DNA of 64,000 nucleotides from an uncultured Bacilli bacterium (GTDB taxonomy: Bacteria > Bacillota_I > Bacilli_A > ML615J-28 > CAG-313): NCBI GenBank assembly GCA_934098295.1, contig CAKONV010000003.1, positions 1 through 64,000 on the forward strand, given 5' to 3'. Both the position numbers and the translations under genes were made by a program. Below, in pieces: positions 7,888-16,257 of this stretch. The number at the start of each line of letters is the position of its first letter. The first letter of the stretch is position 1. A model generated the notes under the pieces. That model worked only from the letters and a program-made list of their open reading frames with translations, did no database searches and was not told the DNA's origin.

Positions 7888-9972
7888 ATGAAAGAATATC
7901 ATTCAAAATCTATTAGAAATGTTGCTATCTTGGGACACTTAGGAAGTGGAAAAACTTCTCTTTCCGAATCAATTTTGTACGTTAGCAAACAATTGGTTAA
8001 AAAAGGTGAAGTAGAAAAGAAAACTACTGTAAGTGATTATACTTTAGAAGAGCAATCAAGACAAACTTCGTTGTCATCAGCTATGATTCCATGTTATTGG
8101 CGTGATTATAAAATTAATTTTATTGATACACCAGGGAGTGAAGAAATGGTTGGTGAAGTTGATAATGCCTTATCAGTTGTAAAAGGAGCAGTTTTAGTTA
8201 TTGATGCTTCTAAGGGAATTGAAGTAGGAACAGAGTCTGCTTGGGAAGAATTAAGAAAAAGAAACATTCCAACGATTATTTTTATCAATAAGATGGACAA
8301 AGAGAATATAAAATACGATAAGCTTGCAAATCAGATTATCGAAAAATTTGGAAAAAAGGTTGTAGAGTTTGGCTATCCAATTGAGGAGCAGGGATCTTTT
8401 AAAGGACTGGTTATTGTGCCTGATATAAAAGCGAGAATTTATAAAAATGGCCCATGTGTTGAAGAAGAGGTCCCTAGTGGATTAGTTGAAAAAATTAAGG
8501 AGATTAGAGAAGGATTGTGCGAATCAGTTGCAATGAGCAGCGAAAGCATGATGGAGAAGTACTTCTCGGGTGAGAAATTAAGTATTGAAGAAGTAAAAGA
8601 GGGACTAAGAAAAGGAGTGTTGGAAGGCGAAATTTATCCTATTATTTGTGGTTCATCAATAAAGAACATTGGTGTAGAAACCTTAATAAATATGGTAATT
8701 GATTACATGCCTTCCCCACTTGACTTAGCAAGTAAAAAAGGACATTTACCTGGTAGTGAAAAAATAATAGAAAGATTATCTAAAGATGATGAGCCTTTCT
8801 CAGCATATGTTTTTAAAACCATAGTAGATCCTTTTGTTGGTACCATTAGCTTGTTAAAAATATATTCCGGTGTCCTTAAAGTTGGATCGGAAGTATATAT
8901 ACCTAATATTGAAGAAATAATAAAAGTTCCACAACTATTTGTTATGAGTGGAAAGACACAAACAAATATTGATACAGCGTATGCTGGTGATATTGTAGCT
9001 TTATCAAAAGTATCAGAACTAGAAATAGGATATACTTTATGTGACAAAAAGAATCCAATAATTTTTGATAAACCTGAATATCCTACGCCAATTTACTATG
9101 TAGCAATTAAGCCTAAAAATAAACAAGATGAAGAAAAAATCTCTTCAGCATTACAAAAAATTTTACAAGAAGATCCAACCTTTGAATTTAAACGTAATCC
9201 AGAAACATCACAACTATTAATTGGTGGACAAGGAATGCTACATATAGGTTATATCATTGATAAACTTAAAAATACATTTAAAGTTGAAGTAGAAACTGAG
9301 GAACCAAGAGTAGTATATAGAGAAACCATAAGAGGCAAAACAAAGGGTGAAAAAGGTGTTCAAGGCAGACATAAAAAACAATCTGGTGGTGCTGGACAAT
9401 TTGGTGATGTTTGGATTAAATTTGAACCTACCGATAAACCTTTTGAATTTTGTGAAGAAGTATTTGGCGGGGCTGTTCCTAAAAATTATTTTCCAGCTGT
9501 AGAAAAAGGCTTATTAAAAGCTTTAGAAAAAGGACCACTTGCTGGTTATCCTGTTGTTGGTGTTAAAGCAACTTTAGTCGATGGATCGTATCATCCGGTA
9601 GATAGTAATGAAATATCTTTCGTTTTAGCAGCTAATCTAGCATGGCAAGCGGCTATTAAAGAAGTAAAACCTACTATCTTGGAACCAATAATGGAATTAG
9701 AAATAAATGTTAAAAGTGAATATGTTGGTACTATTATGGGAGATATGAGCAAGAGAAGAGGTAGAATATTAGGACAACAAGATATTGATGGTGGAAGAAC
9801 GATTGTTACTGCAGAAGCTCCAGAGTCAGAAATTATAAAATATGCTACAGATCTTAAAGCGATGACACAGGCTAGTGGAAGATTCTCAAGACGCTTCTTA
9901 AGATATGATGTTGCTCCTGAGGATAAAATTAAATTAATAATTGAAGAAAGTAAAAGACTTTCTAAAGAATAA
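7888..9972 (+). CDS. Elongation factor G-like translational GTPase (paralogue)
   Basis: The 694-residue protein has the five-domain EF-G layout. G1 is GHLGSGKTS (16-24) in place of the usual AHIDAGKTT, G3 is DTPGS (80-84) in place of DTPGH, and G4 is NKMD (134-137). Domain IV is present (GGAGQFGDVWIKFEP). The altered G1, and loss of the His that follows DTPG and normally activates the hydrolytic water, mark it as the EF-G2-like paralogue rather than housekeeping FusA. Such paralogues can bind ribosomes, and their exact step varies. No rps or tuf genes are nearby, which also fits a paralogue. AGGAGG lies upstream of the ATG. Confidence 0.88.
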   Translation: MKEYHSKSIRNVAILGHLGSGKTSLSESILYVSKQLVKKGEVEKKTTVSDYTLEEQSRQTSLSSAMIPCYWRDYKINFIDTPGSEEMVGEVDNALSVVKGAVLVIDASKGIEVGTESAWEELRKRNIPTIIFINKMDKENIKYDKLANQIIEKFGKKVVEFGYPIEEQGSFKGLVIVPDIKARIYKNGPCVEEEVPSGLVEKIKEIREGLCESVAMSSESMMEKYFSGEKLSIEEVKEGLRKGVLEGEIYPIICGSSIKNIGVETLINMVIDYMPSPLDLASKKGHLPGSEKIIERLSKDDEPFSAYVFKTIVDPFVGTISLLKIYSGVLKVGSEVYIPNIEEIIKVPQLFVMSGKTQTNIDTAYAGDIVALSKVSELEIGYTLCDKKNPIIFDKPEYPTPIYYVAIKPKNKQDEEKISSALQKILQEDPTFEFKRNPETSQLLIGGQGMLHIGYIIDKLKNTFKVEVETEEPRVVYRETIRGKTKGEKGVQGRHKKQSGGAGQFGDVWIKFEPTDKPFEFCEEVFGGAVPKNYFPAVEKGLLKALEKGPLAGYPVVGVKATLVDGSYHPVDSNEISFVLAANLAWQAAIKEVKPTILEPIMELEINVKSEYVGTIMGDMSKRRGRILGQQDIDGGRTIVTAEAPESEIIKYATDLKAMTQASGRFSRRFLRYDVAPEDKIKLIIEESKRLSKE

Positions 9973-10010
9973 ATAAATGAGTAGAGATGTTTTGTTAACC
10001 AAAATATCTT

Positions 10011-10062
10011 GGCTAGATAGAATTCGTTGTGGTTTTGAAAAAAGCTATAGAATTCAGTTTGG
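10011..10062 (+). repeat. Left terminal inverted repeat
   Basis: It aligns without gaps to the reverse complement of 10689-10740. Shared blocks are GAATTCGTTG-GGTTTTGAAAAA and CTATAGAATTC. In the right arm the block AATTCGTTGGGG occurs twice, suggesting tandem transposase-binding sites; the left copies have diverged. Confidence 0.75.
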
Positions 10063-10079
10063 TCAAAATAACGAAAAAT

Positions 10080-10117
10080 AAAAGGCGTTGATAGATAATT
10101 TTCTATCAGCGCCTTTT
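10080..10117 (+). terminator. Strong hairpin terminator inside the ISL3-derived element
   Basis: A 16-bp stem pairs AAAAGGCG plus TGATAGA with TCTATCA plus CGCCTTTT (one G-T pair) and ends in T residues. It would terminate read-through from the EF-G-like gene before the element's own gene. Confidence 0.8.
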
Positions 10118-10170
10118 GTGCATTCCTTGATATAATATTATTGTCAAAATTAAAATAGAAAGGAAATTAC

Positions 10171-10683
10171 ATGCACAAGGATATCATATCACAAAATATT
10201 AAATTAATAGATACTAAAATGATTATAAATGAAACAAAATTTGAAATGATTGAAAAAGTTGAATATTGTATTAATTCAGATATGAGGTTAGAAAAAGCAT
10301 GGATAATATTACAAAGAATATATAAATTTAGAGATGAAAGTACAGCGGGAAAAGCATCAGATGAATTAATAAAAATAATTGAAGAATTAGAAAAAAGCGA
10401 AATACATGAAATGGTAACCATAGGAAAAACATATAGACATTGGTTTAAAGAAATATGCAATTCATTCTTAACTTATAGAACATACAACAAAAAAGTTTCA
10501 AATGCATTTATTGAAGGTAAAAATAGATTATGCAAAGAAATAAAAGCTTTTAGTTGTGGATTAAATAATTTTGAAATATATAGAGCAAGAATAGTTTATA
10601 TATCAAGTGATGGGACAATAGCATTTAAAAAAAGTAGTAATAAAAGAGAATTATATAAAAAGAATAAGAAAAAGGGTGGCTAA
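10171..10683 (+). CDS. ISL3-family transposase C-terminal fragment, self-standing ORF
   Basis: The 170-residue protein aligns by eye with the end of ISL3 transposases: an acidic helical region (LEKAWIILQRIYKFRD ... ELIKIIEELEKS), then WFKEI, the landmark NAFIEGKNRLCKEIKAFSCGLNNFEIYRAR (the family's NGFIEG.N..IK.....GFRNFE..R.R), and a basic tail. The zinc finger, DNA-binding and catalytic domains are absent. Even so the gene has a good RBS (AGAAAGGAA before ATG) and an undisturbed frame, so it may still be translated. It is probably inactive as a transposase. A role in binding DNA or a transposase supplied in trans is possible but speculative. Confidence 0.7.
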   Translation: MHKDIISQNIKLIDTKMIINETKFEMIEKVEYCINSDMRLEKAWIILQRIYKFRDESTAGKASDELIKIIEELEKSEIHEMVTIGKTYRHWFKEICNSFLTYRTYNKKVSNAFIEGKNRLCKEIKAFSCGLNNFEIYRARIVYISSDGTIAFKKSSNKRELYKKNKKKGG

Positions 10684-10688
10684 TGCCA

Positions 10689-10740
10689 CCCCAACGAATT
10701 CTATAGAATTTTTCAAAACCCCAACGAATTTTATAAAACC
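10689..10740 (-). repeat. Right terminal inverted repeat
   Basis: Reverse complement of the left arm, containing two copies of (G)AATTCGTTGGGG separated by about 20 bp. It begins right after the transposase-fragment stop, where GGTGGC-TAAT-GCCACC also forms a small hairpin. Confidence 0.75.
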
Positions 10741-10835
10741 CACAAAAATAGTGTTGATTATTTGTTGTATCCTTTTCATATTTAAAAAAATGTGATATAA
10801 TAAGGTATTAGATTAAAGAAAGATAAAAAAATAGT

Positions 10836-11747
10836 ATGTGTGAATTAGACTGTTATTCCAATATTCCCTTATTTCTTATAGAAAAAATAAAAAAACAATA
10901 TCCTAATCATTATGATAAAATATTAAAAGGATATGATGCAAAAAGATTTACTACTTTAAGGGTTAATACTTTAAAATCAAGTATTGAAGAGATTGAAAAG
11001 TGTTTTTCTAGTTTAGGTATTGTTTATGAAAAAATTGATTATTATCAAGATGCTTTTATTATAAAAAATGCTGATTACAAGTATATATCAAATTTAGATA
11101 TATATGAAAGTGGAAAAATATATTTACAAAGTTTATCATCAATGTTACCACCTTTGATTTTATCCCCAATGGAAAAAAAAGATATTTTAGATATGGCAGC
11201 CTCTCCTGGTAGTAAAACCAGCCAAATGGCAAGTCTTGTTAATAATAATGCTTTTATAATGGCATGTGAAGTTAACAAAATTAGGATGGAACGTTTAAAA
11301 TACAACATGAATAAACTTGGTGTATCTTGTGTTAATTACATGCTAACAGATTCAAGAAAATTGGATGACTATTTTTCTTTTGATCAAATTTTATTAGATG
11401 CTCCTTGTAGTGGTAGTGGAACACTATCTACAAAAAAGCCAAATAAAATTTCTTTAGAACTAGTAAACAATTCTGCTAGATTACAAAAAGAACTTCTAAA
11501 AAAGGCGATTAAGATTGTAAAAGTTGGTGGTACTATTTTATATTCTACTTGTTCTATTCTTGAAGAAGAAAATGAAAAAGTGATTAATGCAATGTTGAAA
11601 GATGAAAATGTAGTGCTTGAAAAAATAGATGTTACTAAATTTAAAAATATTGAATTGTTGCCAACTAAAATTGATGGAACAATGGTGGTTATGCCAAACG
11701 AGATTTATGAAGGATTTTTTGTTGCTCTTTTAAGAAAAGTAAAATAA
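10836..11747 (+). CDS. RsmB/RsmF-type RNA cytosine-C5 methyltransferase
   Basis: The 303-residue SAM-dependent enzyme is of the NOL1/NOP2/Sun family. It has SAM motif I LDMAASPGSKTSQMA, motif IV DQILLDAPCSGSG (with the release cysteine) and motif VI ILYSTCS with the catalytic cysteine. The family makes m5C in rRNA or tRNA. The protein is short: it lacks the NusB-like N-terminal domain of RsmB and a long C-terminal domain as in RsmF, so the target base is uncertain. The RBS is weak (AGAAAG, about 14 nt upstream). A 25-bp tandem duplication overlaps its stop codon and leads into the next gene. Confidence 0.9.
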   Translation: MCELDCYSNIPLFLIEKIKKQYPNHYDKILKGYDAKRFTTLRVNTLKSSIEEIEKCFSSLGIVYEKIDYYQDAFIIKNADYKYISNLDIYESGKIYLQSLSSMLPPLILSPMEKKDILDMAASPGSKTSQMASLVNNNAFIMACEVNKIRMERLKYNMNKLGVSCVNYMLTDSRKLDDYFSFDQILLDAPCSGSGTLSTKKPNKISLELVNNSARLQKELLKKAIKIVKVGGTILYSTCSILEEENEKVINAMLKDENVVLEKIDVTKFKNIELLPTKIDGTMVVMPNEIYEGFFVALLRKVK

Positions 11748-11784
11748 TAATGAAAAAAGAAAGGTAAAATAATAATGAAAAAAG
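11739..11784 (+). repeat. 25-bp-period tandem duplication at the methyltransferase/chromate-transporter junction
   Basis: A 21-nt segment beginning GTAAAATAATAATG occurs at 11739-11759 and again at 11764-11784. The first copy carries the stop of the upstream gene and an ATG followed by a five-codon ORF (11750-11767, MKKER). The second copy carries the real ATG at 11775. Confidence 0.85.
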
Positions 11785-12359
11785 TTAAAGAATATTTAAT
11801 TTTATTTTTGTCAATGTTAAAAATAGGAGCTTTTACTTTTGGTGGTGGTTATGCTATGATTCCTTTATTAAAAAGGGAATTTGTAGAAAAAAAGAAGTGG
11901 ATAACTGATGAAGAACTTATCAATATGATAACTATTTCCGAATCTACTCCTGGTCCAATCGCTATAAATATGGCTACTTTTATTGGTTATCGTCTTCATA
12001 AAATTATAGGTGCTATTGTTTCAACAGTAGGAATGGTCATTCCTTCCTTTTTAGTTATCGTTATCATTATCACCTTTTTAGACAATATAATGGAATATGA
12101 ATTAGTTCGTCATGCCTTTGTTGGTATTAATTGTGCCGTTGGCGTTCTTATATCACTTGCCTTTTTTTCATTACTTAAAACAATGAAAAAAGATGCTTTT
12201 TCAATTGTGGTGTTTATATTATCAATTATTGCTACTTTTATAATTTTATACTTTTCTCTTAATTTTTCAACCGTATATTTAATTATAATAGGGGCTATTT
12301 TATCGTTAATATATTATGCTATTAAGACAAATATTAAAAAAAGGAAGATGAAACAATGA
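11775..12359 (+). CDS. Chromate transporter (CHR) family protein, first half
   Basis: The 194-residue membrane protein has five to six hydrophobic segments and the CHR signature FGGGYAMIPLLKREFVEKKKWIT followed by SESTPGPIAINMATFIGY. It is a short-chain CHR protein; these work as pairs, with the partner encoded next in the same operon with a 4-bp ATGA overlap. Characterised members export chromate, but most short pairs are untested, so the natural substrate here is unknown. Confidence 0.9.
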   Translation: MKKVKEYLILFLSMLKIGAFTFGGGYAMIPLLKREFVEKKKWITDEELINMITISESTPGPIAINMATFIGYRLHKIIGAIVSTVGMVIPSFLVIVIIITFLDNIMEYELVRHAFVGINCAVGVLISLAFFSLLKTMKKDAFSIVVFILSIIATFIILYFSLNFSTVYLIIIGAILSLIYYAIKTNIKKRKMKQ

Positions 12360-12928
12360 TTTATTGGCAATTATTTATAACATTCTTTTTTATAGGGCTT
12401 TTCTCTTTTGGTGGAGGAAGTGGCATGATGGCCTTAATTGAACAAGAAGTAGTTACTAAATATGGATGGATGACATCAGTTGAACTATATCGTTTTATTG
12501 GCATTTCGGAATCAACTCCCGGACCTATTGCTGTTAATATTGCAACTTCAGTGGGTTTTTATCAAGGTGGATTTTTAGGAGCCTTTCTTGCGACAACAGG
12601 TGTAGTTTTGCCATCATTTATTATATTAACGATAATAGCAGCCTTTTTTAAAAAATTTGCTGATAATATATATGTTAAAACAGTCTTAGAAGGGGTAAAA
12701 CCAGTTATTTTGGGATTAATGGTTACAATGCTATTTAAAATAATTTTTATAAATATCTTTGGTTCCTTTGGCTATAATAATCCAATTAATTTCATGATAA
12801 GACCTCTTTTGATAACTTTAATAATCTTTGGAATATATTTTTTATACGCAAAAATATTTAAGAAAAAAATGGCTCCAATTCTACTAATCGTTCTATCAGC
12901 TTTGATTGGAATAGTTATTTATTTATGA
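12356..12928 (+). CDS. Chromate transporter (CHR) family protein, second half
   Basis: The 190-residue membrane protein is homologous to its upstream neighbour (FGGGSGMMALIEQEVVTKYGWMT, SESTPGPIAVNIATSVGF). It overlaps the first half by 4 bp. The two probably form a heterodimer equivalent to one long ChrA. The C-terminal half is hydrophobic throughout. The cardiolipin synthase gene follows after 8 bp, so all may share one transcript. Confidence 0.9.
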   Translation: MIYWQLFITFFFIGLFSFGGGSGMMALIEQEVVTKYGWMTSVELYRFIGISESTPGPIAVNIATSVGFYQGGFLGAFLATTGVVLPSFIILTIIAAFFKKFADNIYVKTVLEGVKPVILGLMVTMLFKIIFINIFGSFGYNNPINFMIRPLLITLIIFGIYFLYAKIFKKKMAPILLIVLSALIGIVIYL

Positions 12929-12936
12929 GGTGATAT

Positions 12937-14490
12937 ATGGGAAAAATGGCGAAATTTTTTAAGAAACTTTTGAAATTAATTACTTCAAGGTATTTTATAT
13001 GTAGTATATTCATTATATTAGAAATTTCCTTAATCATTTATTTTGAAGCTTATTTGATGTCTGGTTTTATCTATTTTTATGTATTCTCTTACATAGTATC
13101 TTTTTTGATTCTTCTTGCGGTAATCAACAAGGATACTATTGGGGAAACGAAACTCCCTTGGGTAGTTGTAATTTTAGTTTTACCTTCTTTTGGTGCTCTG
13201 CTTTATATGATGTTTGGAATTAGACAAACAACAATTAGAGAAAGAAAATTTTTGAAATTTGCTAAACAAAAAAATCTTTTAAGCCAATTTGAGATAAATG
13301 ATAGTTTACAAAAACTAAAAAGAGAAGATCCCCTTGCTTATCAAAAAGCCTTAGCATTATGTAAGGATAGCAATTGTAATGTATTTCAAGATTCCTTTGT
13401 TAACTATTATCCAAGTGGTGAAGAATGCTTTAAAGATCTTTTAGAAGATTTAAAAAAGGCTGAAAAATTTATTTTTATGGAATATTTCATTATATGTCCA
13501 GGAAAAATGTGGGAACAAATCTTAGAAATATTAAAGGAAAAAGCCTCAAAAGGAGTCGAGGTTCGTTTCATTTATGATGATATTGGTAGTCTATTTTATG
13601 TTTCTGATAAATTTTATAAAAGTTTAGAAAAATATAATATCAAAGCTTTATGCTTTGCTAAATACACAGGAAAAGCTAATTCTAGTCATAATAATAGAAG
13701 TCATAGAAAAATTACGGTAATAGATGGAAAAATAGCTTATACTGGCGGAATTAATTTAGCTGATGAATATATTAATGAAAATAATAGATTAGGATATTGG
13801 AAAGATAGTGCTATTAGAATTAAGGGCGAGGCCATAAAAGAATTTATAAATTTATTCTTATTTGATTGGAATATTAATAAACAAACCGATAATGATTGGA
13901 ATAAGTATTTATCAACAGTTAATAAAATTAATAATAAAGATGAATATATTATACCATTTGGTACCGGTCCTAAACCGATTTATCAGCCCAATATAGCTAA
14001 AAATATGTTTTTGAATTTAATCAATCAGGCAAAAAATTATGTGTATATTACAACTCCATATTTAATTGTTGATAAGGAAATAATGAATGCCTTTTGTAAC
14101 GCCAGTAAAAGGGGAATTGATGTGAGAATTATTACTCCGCATATACCTGATAAAAAATTAATCTATGCGGTAACAAAAAGCTCATATTTAAGCTTAATTA
14201 AAGCAGGGGTGAAAATATATGAATTTACACCAGGATTTATTCATGCTAAAAACGTCATTATTGATGATGAATATGCCGTGTGTGGAACGATAAATTTTGA
14301 TTACCGAAGCTTAATACACCATTATGAAAATGCGGTTTGGATGTATAATGTTCTTATTATTGGAAATATGAAAGATGATTTTTTAGAGACAATAAAAATA
14401 TCCCAACTAATATCTGAGGAAGAAACAAAACAAAAATTATTTGTTAAATTTTTCCTAGGACTTATTAGTGTATTCTATCCTTTATTGTAA
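12937..14490 (+). CDS. cls: Cardiolipin synthase (phospholipase D type)
   Basis: The 517-residue protein begins with two transmembrane segments (about 15-60), followed by the PLDc_N-like region LPSFGALLYMMFG. It has two HKD motifs: H256-R-K-I-T-V-I-D and H436-A-K-N-V-I-I-D-D. Each is followed by the usual GG.N or GT.N Asn (YTGGINLADEY, CGTINFDYRS). It condenses two phosphatidylglycerol molecules to cardiolipin at the membrane. Length and layout match bacterial Cls. It sits 8 bp behind the CHR transporter pair and 11 bp before the membrane-flavodoxin gene. Confidence 0.93.
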   Translation: MGKMAKFFKKLLKLITSRYFICSIFIILEISLIIYFEAYLMSGFIYFYVFSYIVSFLILLAVINKDTIGETKLPWVVVILVLPSFGALLYMMFGIRQTTIRERKFLKFAKQKNLLSQFEINDSLQKLKREDPLAYQKALALCKDSNCNVFQDSFVNYYPSGEECFKDLLEDLKKAEKFIFMEYFIICPGKMWEQILEILKEKASKGVEVRFIYDDIGSLFYVSDKFYKSLEKYNIKALCFAKYTGKANSSHNNRSHRKITVIDGKIAYTGGINLADEYINENNRLGYWKDSAIRIKGEAIKEFINLFLFDWNINKQTDNDWNKYLSTVNKINNKDEYIIPFGTGPKPIYQPNIAKNMFLNLINQAKNYVYITTPYLIVDKEIMNAFCNASKRGIDVRIITPHIPDKKLIYAVTKSSYLSLIKAGVKIYEFTPGFIHAKNVIIDDEYAVCGTINFDYRSLIHHYENAVWMYNVLIIGNMKDDFLETIKISQLISEEETKQKLFVKFFLGLISVFYPLL

Positions 14491-14501
14491 AAAAGTAAGT
14501 T

Positions 14502-15419
14502 GTGAAAAATATGCGATATAAAATTTCTCGAATAATTTTATTGTCTTTATCACTATTTGTAGGCATAGGTGCCTTCGTTGGCGGAATTTCGATGTTAATA
14601 GATCCTACGGGAAAAATATTATATATGCAAGACATGCTTAAGTACTTTAAAGTCCTACCATTTAGTGATGTGCTTTTTAAAGATTATACATTTTCAGGTA
14701 TTGCTTTGATATGCGTAAATGGCATTACTAACTGTATAGCTTCTGTACTTATCTTAAAAGAAAAGAAAATAGGAATTGTATTAGGAACCATTTTTGGATT
14801 GACTCTTGCTGCTTGGATAATTATTCAATTCATAATTTTTCCTAGAAATTTCTTATCAATAACTTATTTTATTTTAGGATTAGTGCAATTTGTAATAGGA
14901 TATATAACTTATGTTTCTTATGAACAAAAAAATCTTCATTTTTCCTTAGATGAATATAAAAATATCAACAAAGATGAAAAAATTATGGTTGTATATTTTT
15001 CAAGAACTGGAGCTACTAAAAAGATTGCTTACGAAATAGCTAATAAACTAAATGCTTGTATAACAGAAATAAAGACAAAAGAAAAAACAAAAGGAACCTT
15101 AGGGTTTTGGTGGTGTGGAAGATTTGCCATGCATAGATGGAATATGGAATTAACTAATGATGAAATTGATTTATCAAAAACGGAAAAAGTAATTATTGTT
15201 TCTCCTATTTGGGATTTTACAATTTGTTCTCCTATTAGATCATTTTGTCATAAATACGGAAAAGATATAAATAAGGTTGAATATGTCTATACACATTATA
15301 TGAAATGTAATTTTTTAAAGGTTACTAGCGACATGGATTCTATTTTAAAAAATAAAAGAGAAAATTACACTAGTATTTGTGTTAGATGTGGAAAAATAAA
15401 AAAAGTGAAGGAGTTTTGA
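14502..15419 (+). CDS. Membrane protein fused to a flavodoxin-like domain
   Basis: The first 145 or so residues hold four hydrophobic segments. The rest is a flavodoxin-like domain starting EKIMVVYFSRTGATKKIAYEIAN, with the FMN phosphate-binding SRTGATKK loop and a second flavin-loop region VIIVSPIWDFTICSPIRSF. It probably carries FMN and moves electrons at the inner face of the membrane. A C-x-x-C pair (CVRC) near the end could hold a metal. The start is GTG at 14502 or ATG at 14511; both are poorly spaced from an RBS. No partner oxidoreductase is encoded beside it. Its 3' end contains the RBS for the zinc-ribbon/TM2 gene. Confidence 0.72.
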   Translation: MKNMRYKISRIILLSLSLFVGIGAFVGGISMLIDPTGKILYMQDMLKYFKVLPFSDVLFKDYTFSGIALICVNGITNCIASVLILKEKKIGIVLGTIFGLTLAAWIIIQFIIFPRNFLSITYFILGLVQFVIGYITYVSYEQKNLHFSLDEYKNINKDEKIMVVYFSRTGATKKIAYEIANKLNACITEIKTKEKTKGTLGFWWCGRFAMHRWNMELTNDEIDLSKTEKVIIVSPIWDFTICSPIRSFCHKYGKDINKVEYVYTHYMKCNFLKVTSDMDSILKNKRENYTSICVRCGKIKKVKEF

Positions 15420-15421
15420 AT

Positions 15422-15799
15422 ATGAGAATTTGTAACAATTGCGGTGAAAAAATTAGCGATAGCAACACATTTTGTCCCTATTGCGGAAAAAAAGTAGAAG
15501 TTGAAAATGCTGAAGCAAAAAAAGATACACCAAGAACAAAAGATGCTGTTGACTATTCAGATTTGGAAGAAGAAGCTTTATATGAATCACCTAAATCAAG
15601 AACAGTTGCTGCCCTTTTAGCTTTCTTCTTAGGTGGAATAGGAATACATAGATTTTATTGTGGTAGAACTACTAGTGCAATACTTATGTTAGTATTTTGT
15701 TGGACATTTATTCCAGCTATTATAGCTTTTATTGATTTTATTGTTATACTTTGTGGCAGTTTTAAAGACGGCGACGGTAAAAAAATTACTGAATGGTAA
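15422..15799 (+). CDS. Zinc-ribbon and TM2 domain membrane protein
   Basis: The 125-residue protein starts at the ATG at 15422 (MRICNNCGEK), chosen because AAGGAG lies about 10 nt upstream; a longer in-frame ORF starts inside the previous gene. It has a zinc ribbon (CNNC and CPYC), an acidic linker and a TM2 domain with two helices (AALLAFFLGGIGIHRFYCGR ... IIAFIDFIVILCG). The GGIGIHRFY motif is diagnostic of TM2. Function is unknown; such proteins are common in Bacillota. It ends at a strong terminator. Confidence 0.85.
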   Translation: MRICNNCGEKISDSNTFCPYCGKKVEVENAEAKKDTPRTKDAVDYSDLEEEALYESPKSRTVAALLAFFLGGIGIHRFYCGRTTSAILMLVFCWTFIPAIIAFIDFIVILCGSFKDGDGKKITEW

Positions 15800-15843
15800 A
15801 AAAAAGAGGAATTAACTAGCTAGTGAGTTAACTCCTCTTTTTT
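15800..15843. terminator. Bidirectional terminator between convergent genes
   Basis: AAAAAAGAGGA and TTAACT pair with AGTTAA and TCCTCTTTTTT around AGCTAGTG, with one A-C mismatch. A-tract and T-tract flank it, so it can serve the TM2 gene (plus) and the Hsp70 operon (minus). Confidence 0.9.
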
Positions 15844-16246
15844 AAATTTTAACATTGAAATGATTGTTACAAATAGGACACTTTACTGTATGGGTTCCCT
15901 TAATTTTCTTTAATCGCAATATTTTTTTACATTGGGGACATTTTTTATATATATGAGTTTTTCTATCTCTAATTTTATTTATTTGTCTAATAAAAGGTCT
16001 TTTAATAGAAGAGAAAAGATGAACTAATACATCATTTTCTTTTTGTCTTTTGTAAAGATTTTTAGAGAAAAAACGAAACATAATTAATGATAAAATAACA
16101 GCTTCAACAATTAATAGACTAAAATGTCTAACAAACAAATAAATTATAAAAACAACAAGATAGATAAAGAATAAGAAACGATTAAAAAAGTCATTACCAT
16201 TTCTTCCATACATAAATTTTTGTAACTTTTCTGTAATTTTTTTCAT
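15842..16246 (-). CDS. Membrane protein with C-terminal zinc ribbon, Hsp70-operon partner
   Basis: The 134-residue protein has two transmembrane helices (about 20-65), a basic linker and a C-terminal zinc ribbon with CPQC and CPIC pairs. I do not recognise a named family. It is the last of three genes after an Hsp70 and a J-domain protein, spaced 11 bp from the latter, so it is probably part of the same membrane-linked chaperone module. The ribbon could bind unfolded chains, as the DnaJ zinc domain does; that is inference. Confidence 0.7.
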   Translation of the reverse strand: MKKITEKLQKFMYGRNGNDFFNRFLFFIYLVVFIIYLFVRHFSLLIVEAVILSLIMFRFFSKNLYKRQKENDVLVHLFSSIKRPFIRQINKIRDRKTHIYKKCPQCKKILRLKKIKGTHTVKCPICNNHFNVKI

Positions 16247-16257
16247 ATTATACCTTT

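Larger units (their letters stand above)
10011..10740. mobile_element. Compact 730-bp inverted-repeat element carrying an ISL3 transposase C-terminus
   Basis: An approximately 50-bp imperfect, ungapped inverted repeat (10011-10062 against 10740-10689) encloses one 170-codon gene. The arms share AATTCGTTG.GGTTTTGAAA and CTATAGAATTC. The enclosed protein matches the C-terminal tail of ISL3-family transposases but lacks the zinc finger, helix-turn-helix and DDE core. This is therefore a non-autonomous, internally deleted derivative. I did not find a clear target duplication. Confidence 0.75.
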
